In this document: piece after piece, positions 59,590 through 64,000 of the stretch
Numbering within the stretch: position 1 is the stretch's first letter
Layout of the letters: each line of letters opens with the position of its first letter
Source of the DNA: Plantactinospora sp. KBS50
Lineage (GTDB): Bacteria; Actinomycetota; Actinomycetes; Mycobacteriales; Micromonosporaceae
DNA: 64,000 nucleotides
Assembly (NCBI RefSeq): GCF_002285795.1
Contig: NZ_CP022961.1
Span: 2,294,001 to 2,358,000 of the forward strand
Direction of reading: 5' to 3'
The notes under the pieces: model-generated
What the model saw: the letters and a program-made list of their open reading frames with translations, nothing else
Database searches by the model: none
What the model was told of the DNA's origin: nothing
Made by a program: the position numbers and the translations under genes

Positions 59590-62067
59590 TCAGTCCAGCC
59601 CCTTGTCGAGGCCGGCCCGGCGCAGCGCGTCGGCCATCGCGCCGGAGAAGGCGCCGGAGCCGCCGTCCGGGCGGGGTCGGGATCCGCGTCCGCCGCCGCG
59701 CTGGCCGCCGTCGCGTCCGCCGGCAGGTTGACCGCCGCCGCGCTGGCCGCCGGCACGCTGGCCGCCGTCGCGTCCGCCGGCAGGTTGACCGCCGCCGCGC
59801 TGGCCGCCGGCGCGCTGGTCGGCGACCCGGCCCGCGCCGGACCGGTCACCGCGCCGGCCCCGGTCGCCCCCGGCGCCGGCTCCCGGTTCGTCGTCCAGCC
59901 GCAGGGTCAGCGAGATCCGCTTGCGCGGTACGTCCACGTCCAGCACCTTGACCCGGACCACGTCACCGGGCTTGACCACGTCGCGCGGGTCCTTCACGAA
60001 CGTCTTCGACATGGCGGAGACGTGCACCAGCCCGTCCTGGTGCACACCGACGTCGACGAACGCGCCGAACGCGGCCACGTTGGTGACCACCCCCTCCAGC
60101 AGCATGCCGGGGGAGAGGTCGCCGATCTTCTCGACGCCCTCGGCGAAGGTCGCCGTGCGGAACGCCGGCCGCGGGTCGCGGCCGGGCTTCTCCAGCTCGG
60201 CGAGGATGTCCGTGACGGTGGGCAGCCCGAAGGTGTCGTCGACGAAGTCGGTGGCGCGCAGCCCGCGCAGGATCGCGCTGCGGCCGATCAGCGCCCGCAG
60301 GTCGCCGCCGGTGACGTGCAGGATCCGGCGCACCACCGGGTAGGACTCGGGGTGCACGCCGGAGGCGTCCAGCGGGTCGTCGCCGTCCGGGATGCGCAGG
60401 AAGCCGGCGCACTGCTCGAACGCCTTGGGGCCGAGCCGGGGCACCTGCCGCAGCGCGGTACGGGACCGGAACGGTCCGTTGGCGTCCCGGTGCAGCACGA
60501 TGTTCTCGGCCAGCCCGGAGCCGATCCCGGAGACCCGGGCCAGCAGCGGCGCCGAGGCGGTGTTGACGTCCACCCCGACGGCGTTCACGCAGTCCTCCAC
60601 GACCGCGTCCAGGGAGCGGGACAGCTTCGTCTCGGACAGGTCGTGCTGGTACTGGCCGACGCCGATGGACCGTGGGTCGATCTTCACGAGTTCGGCGAGC
60701 GGGTCCTGCAACCGGCGGGCGATGGAGACCGCCCCGCGCAGCGAGACGTCCAGGCCGGGCAGTTCCTGGGCGGCGTACGCCGAGGCGGAGTAGACCGACG
60801 CGCCGGCCTCGGAGACCATCACCTTGGTCATGCCCAGCTCGGGGTGGCGCGCGACCAGTTCGGCCGCGAGCTTGTCGGTCTCCCGGGAGGCGGTGCCGTT
60901 GCCGATGGCGATCAGGTCCACCCGGTGCGCAGCGGCGAGCTGGCCGAGGGTGTGCAGCGCGGCGTCCCACTGCCGGCGTGGTTCGTGCGGGTAGATGGTG
61001 TCGGTGGCCACCACCTTGCCGGTGGCGTCGACCACCGCCACCTTCACCCCGGTCCGCAGGCCGGGGTCCAGCCCCATGGTGGCGCGGGTGCCGGCCGGAG
61101 CGGCCAGCAGCAGGTCACGCAGGTTGGTGGCGAAGACCCGGACGGCCTCCTCCTCGGCCGCCTGCCACAGCCGCATCCGCAGGTCGGCGCCGAGGTGGAT
61201 GAGGATGCGGGTGCGCCACGCCCACCGCACGGTGTCGGCGAGCCACCGGTCGCCCGGGCGGCCCCGGTCGGCCACGCCGAACCGGGCCGCGATCTGCGTC
61301 TCGTACCCGCCGGGGGCGCCGGTCGGCTCGGGCTCGTCGGCCGGTTCCGGCTCCATGGTCAGGTCGAGCACGCCCTCCTTCTCGCCGCGGAACACCGCCA
61401 GCACCCGGTGTGAGGGCAGCCGGGTGAACGGCTCGTCGAAGGCGAAGTAGTCGGCGAACTTGGCGCCCGCCTCGGCCTGGCCGTCGCGTACCCGGGAGGA
61501 GAGCCGGCCGCGCGACCACATCCGCTCCCGCAGCGAGCCGATCAGGTCGGCGTCCTCGGCGAAGCGTTCGATGAGGATGGCCCGCGCGCCGTCCAGCGCG
61601 GCGGTCGGGTCGGCCACGCCGCGGTCCGGGTCGACGAACGCGGCGGCCGCGGCCCGGGGATCCACGGTCGGGTCGGCGAGCAGCCCGTCGGCCAGCGGCT
61701 CCAGGCCCGCCTCGCGGGCGATCTGCGCCCGGGTCCGGCGCTTCGGCTTGTACGGCAGGTAGATGTCCTCCAGCCGGGCCTTCGAGTCGGCCGCCATGAT
61801 CTGCGCGGTCAGCGCCTCGTCCAGCTTGCCCTGGGCGCGGATCGACTCCAGCACGGCCGCGCGGCGTTCCTCCAGCTCGCGCAGGTAGCGCAGGCGCTCC
61901 TCCAGGGTGCGCAGCTGGGTGTCGTCCAGCGCGTCGGTGGCCTCCTTGCGGTAGCGCGCGATGAACGGCACCGTGGCGCCGCCGTCGAGCAGCTCCACGG
62001 CGGCCCGCACCTGCCGCTCCCGTACCCCGAGTTCCTCGGCGATCCGCTGGTGCACTGCCTCGGTCAC
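59590..62067 (-). CDS. tex: Tex-family RNA-binding protein with RGG-like tail
   Basis: The 825-residue protein has the Tex layout: helical N-terminus, YqgF/RNase H-like domain (about 325-450, MGLDPGLRTGVKVAVVD given as GLDPGLRTG), helix-hairpin-helix repeats (about 500-560) and an S1 RNA-binding domain (about 645-725, GVVTNVAAFGAFVDVGVHQDG in part: FGAFVDVGV). Tex binds RNA and aids transcription and stress survival. The last ~90 residues are Gly/Arg/Gln-rich, built partly of a 19-residue repeat with QRAGGQRGGGQ and GGRDGG, an RGG-box-like tail not usual for the core family. The GTG at 62065-62067 follows GGAGGAG. Confidence 0.93.
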   Translation of the reverse strand: MTEAVHQRIAEELGVRERQVRAAVELLDGGATVPFIARYRKEATDALDDTQLRTLEERLRYLRELEERRAAVLESIRAQGKLDEALTAQIMAADSKARLEDIYLPYKPKRRTRAQIAREAGLEPLADGLLADPTVDPRAAAAAFVDPDRGVADPTAALDGARAILIERFAEDADLIGSLRERMWSRGRLSSRVRDGQAEAGAKFADYFAFDEPFTRLPSHRVLAVFRGEKEGVLDLTMEPEPADEPEPTGAPGGYETQIAARFGVADRGRPGDRWLADTVRWAWRTRILIHLGADLRMRLWQAAEEEAVRVFATNLRDLLLAAPAGTRATMGLDPGLRTGVKVAVVDATGKVVATDTIYPHEPRRQWDAALHTLGQLAAAHRVDLIAIGNGTASRETDKLAAELVARHPELGMTKVMVSEAGASVYSASAYAAQELPGLDVSLRGAVSIARRLQDPLAELVKIDPRSIGVGQYQHDLSETKLSRSLDAVVEDCVNAVGVDVNTASAPLLARVSGIGSGLAENIVLHRDANGPFRSRTALRQVPRLGPKAFEQCAGFLRIPDGDDPLDASGVHPESYPVVRRILHVTGGDLRALIGRSAILRGLRATDFVDDTFGLPTVTDILAELEKPGRDPRPAFRTATFAEGVEKIGDLSPGMLLEGVVTNVAAFGAFVDVGVHQDGLVHVSAMSKTFVKDPRDVVKPGDVVRVKVLDVDVPRKRISLTLRLDDEPGAGAGGDRGRRGDRSGAGRVADQRAGGQRGGGQPAGGRDGGQRAGGQRGGGQPAGGRDGGQRGGGRGSRPRPDGGSGAFSGAMADALRRAGLDKGLD
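59704..59817 (-). repeat. 57-bp coding tandem repeat in the tex tail
   Basis: Two near-identical 57-bp units (59704-59760 and 59761-59817) encode a 19-residue Gly/Arg/Gln unit. Both keep the tex frame. Confidence 0.9.
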
Positions 62068-62288
62068 GATTCTCCTCCGCCGCGAATGGTCCGCGATGCA
62101 TTCTGCCGCCTCCGGCCCCCGCCGGTCGCCGCCGCCCCACCGGCGGGTCGGACCGGCCGCGACCGGGCACGCTCGGCGCTGGTGCTGACCGTCCGCACAC
62201 GATCGAACGCGAGACCGAGTCTGGACACGTTCAAGGGTTTCCGGTTAGGTCGAGAGTGCATCGATCTTCTCCGCGAGGGGTGGTGTCC

Positions 62289-64000
62289 ATGACGAGCCCT
62301 GCCGCCGACACCCCGGCCGACCCTGCGCCGCCGGGCGCGACCCATCCGCTGAGCCGGCTGACCGCCGCCGAGATCGACGCGGCGCGGGAGCTGTTCGAGG
62401 CCGGCGGCCTGCTCGGCCCGACCGTCCGGTTCGCGCTGCTGGCCCTGGAGGAACCGGCCAAGGACGCGGTGCTGGCACACCGGCCGGGTGCCGACCTGGA
62501 CCGCCGGGTCCGGGCGGTGCTGCTGGACGTGGCGACCGGCGCGTCGCGCAGCGCGGTGGCGTCGCTGACCCGCAAGGAACTGGACAGCGTGGTGGACCTC
62601 GACCCGGCGGTGGACGGCCAGCCGCCGATCCTGCTGGAGGAGTTCATCGCGGTCGACGAGATCGTGAAGGCCGACCCGGGCTGGCAGGCGGCGCTGCACC
62701 GGCGCGGGATCACCGACCTCGACCTGGTCCGGCCCTGTCCGTTGTCGGCCGGCAACTTCGACTTTCCCGGCGAGCGGGGCCGGCGGATGCTGCGGGTGCT
62801 GTCCTTCCTCGCGCACCGGCCGGAGGACCACTGCTGGGCGCACCCGATCGACGGCGTGGTCGCCTACGTCGACCTGATCGAGCGCCGGGTGGTCGAGCTG
62901 ATCGACCACGAGCTGCTGCCGGTGCCGCGGGAGGAGGGGAACTTCGACGACCCGGCGTACGTCGGCCCGACCCGGACCGACCTGCGGCCCATCGAGATCA
63001 CCCAGCCGGAGGGCGCCAGCTTCACCGTCGAGGACGACGTGGTGCGGTGGCAGAACTGGACCTTCCGGGTGGGGTTCGACCCGCGCGAGGGTCTGGTGCT
63101 GCACCAGTTGTCCATCGCCGACGGTGACCGGGACCGTCCGTTGGTCTACCGTGCCTCGGTCGCCGAGATGGTCGTGCCGTACGCCGACCCGTCGCCGGTG
63201 CGGTTCTGGCAGAACTACTTCGACGCGGGGGAGTACCTGCTCGGCCAGCAGGTCAACTCGCTGGTGCTGGGCTGCGACTGCCTCGGCGAGATCCACTACT
63301 TCGACGCCGTGCTCGCCGACGGCGAGGGCCGGCCCCGGGTGGTGCCCAACGCGATCTGCATGCACGAGGAGGACTACGGGGTCCTGTGGAAGCACACCGA
63401 CCTGTTCACCGAGTCCGCGGAGACCCGGCGGCAGCGCCGGCTGGTCATCTCGTTCTTCGTGACGGTCGGCAACTACGACTACGGCTTCTACTGGTACCTG
63501 TACCTGGACGGCACCATCCAACTGGAGGTGAAGGCCACCGGCGTCGTCTTCACCTCGGCCTACCTGCCGGACAGCCCGTACGCCGCGCAGGTGGCGCCCG
63601 GGCTCGGCGCGCCGTACCACCAGCACCTGTTCAGCGCCCGGTTGGACATGATGCTCGACGGCGTGGGCAACGCCGTGGACGAGTTGGACGTGCGCCGGGT
63701 GCCGGTCGGCCCGGACAACCCGTACGGCAACGCCTTCACCCGCCGCAGCACCCGGCTGCGGTCGGAGTCCGAGGGCGCCCGGATGGCGGACGCCGCCGCC
63801 GGGCGGGTGTGGCGGATCGTCAACCCGGGCAGCGTCAACCGGCTGGGCCAGCCGGTCGGCTACCTGCTGCGTCCGGAGGGCACGCCGGCGCTGCTGGCCG
63901 ACCCCGGCTCGTCGATCGCCCGCCGCGCGGCGTTCGCGAGCCGGCACCTGTGGGTGACCCGGTACGACCCGGCGGAGCGCTATCCCGCGGGCGACCAGGT
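62289..64000 (+). CDS. Copper-containing primary amine oxidase (partial)
   Basis: The first 570 residues of a copper/TPQ amine oxidase are present; the C-terminus lies beyond the window. The precursor of the topaquinone cofactor is Tyr396 in VGNYDYGF (N-Y-D motif), the catalytic base is Asp312 in NYFDAGEYL, and two copper ligands lie in YHQHLFSARL. The N-terminal domains N2/N3 precede the catalytic beta-sandwich. It oxidises primary amines such as tyramine or phenethylamine to aldehydes with release of ammonia and hydrogen peroxide. The ATG at 62289 has GAGGGGTGG upstream and no signal peptide. It is divergent from tex over 221 bp with no clear promoter motif. Confidence 0.95.
   Translation, partial: MTSPAADTPADPAPPGATHPLSRLTAAEIDAARELFEAGGLLGPTVRFALLALEEPAKDAVLAHRPGADLDRRVRAVLLDVATGASRSAVASLTRKELDSVVDLDPAVDGQPPILLEEFIAVDEIVKADPGWQAALHRRGITDLDLVRPCPLSAGNFDFPGERGRRMLRVLSFLAHRPEDHCWAHPIDGVVAYVDLIERRVVELIDHELLPVPREEGNFDDPAYVGPTRTDLRPIEITQPEGASFTVEDDVVRWQNWTFRVGFDPREGLVLHQLSIADGDRDRPLVYRASVAEMVVPYADPSPVRFWQNYFDAGEYLLGQQVNSLVLGCDCLGEIHYFDAVLADGEGRPRVVPNAICMHEEDYGVLWKHTDLFTESAETRRQRRLVISFFVTVGNYDYGFYWYLYLDGTIQLEVKATGVVFTSAYLPDSPYAAQVAPGLGAPYHQHLFSARLDMMLDGVGNAVDELDVRRVPVGPDNPYGNAFTRRSTRLRSESEGARMADAAAGRVWRIVNPGSVNRLGQPVGYLLRPEGTPALLADPGSSIARRAAFASRHLWVTRYDPAERYPAGDQ

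Noticed and set aside
59583-59849. Longer N-terminus for the small protein downstream of tex
   Set aside because: The extension is a Val/Ala/Asn/Pro shadow of the tex 57-bp repeats; the ATG at 59582 gives a sensible protein.

Overview
The window is very GC-rich DNA with dense coding on both strands, frequent GTG/TTG starts, many 4-base ATGA/GTGA stop-start overlaps, leaderless-type promoters and a GlgE-type glucan pathway. Together these point to a filamentous actinomycete, most likely of the Micromonosporaceae (inference from gene content and codon use; no rRNA is present). I see no tRNA, rRNA, CRISPR, insertion sequence or prophage. About 48 protein genes are supported, two of them cut by the window ends.

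Layout. (1) 0.2-7.2 kb: single metabolic genes (AXE1-type esterase, 2H phosphoesterase, DinB-like protein, zinc alcohol dehydrogenase, secreted gamma-glutamyltransferase) and a cytochrome P450 coupled to its [3Fe-4S] ferredoxin. (2) 7.2-10.8 kb: a padR-ABC ATPase-FtsX permease operon with a leaderless promoter overlapped by a triple repeat. (3) 10.9-16.6 kb: three transporters (NCS2 nucleobase permease, a KimA-like APC carrier, an MFS carrier) and a hypothetical protein. (4) 16.8-25.6 kb: secreted and surface functions: a GH3 glucosidase with a Calx-beta-like module, an acyltransferase-3 membrane protein, a GH25 lysozyme, an SGNH esterase with CBM2, and a C39-type peptidase behind a clear ydaO/c-di-AMP riboswitch. 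(5) 25.8-29.5 kb: a hypothetical protein, a GT-C type membrane protein and an App1-domain phosphatase. (6) 29.6-40.9 kb: glucan metabolism (glgB, glgE, glgA/glgM, glgC, pgm) with one GT4 gene inside and nadK beside it. (7) 41-58 kb: an exopolysaccharide locus of the Wzx/Wzy type: glycosyltransferases, sulfotransferase, two FkbM methyltransferases (one frameshifted), flippase, polymerase, a capEFG-like cassette for UDP-L-FucNAc, a CapD/PglF-like dehydratase, a DegT aminotransferase and a PglC/WcaJ-type initiating transferase. (8) 58-64 kb: a lipoprotein-like intradiol dioxygenase, a small conserved protein, tex with an RGG-like tail, and the start of a copper amine oxidase.

How it works together. 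Pgm, GlgC and GlgA/GlgM can turn glucose-6-phosphate into ADP-glucose and maltose-1-phosphate; GlgE polymerises maltose-1-phosphate and GlgB branches the glucan, so an unbroken route to branched alpha-glucan is encoded here without TreS/Pep2. In the polysaccharide locus the dehydratase and aminotransferase could make a 4-amino-4,6-dideoxy-sugar nucleotide for the initiating transferase, CapEFG would supply L-FucNAc, the GTs, sulfotransferase and methyltransferases would build and decorate the unit, and Wzx/Wzy would flip and polymerise it. No Wzc/Wzz chain-length regulator or outer exporter is in the window.

A recurring feature is local tandem duplication with a different unit at each site (10, 11, 13, 15, 18, 20, 24, 30 and 57 bp), several at the 3' ends of genes. 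Strong GC hairpins with perfect arms sit at most gene ends.
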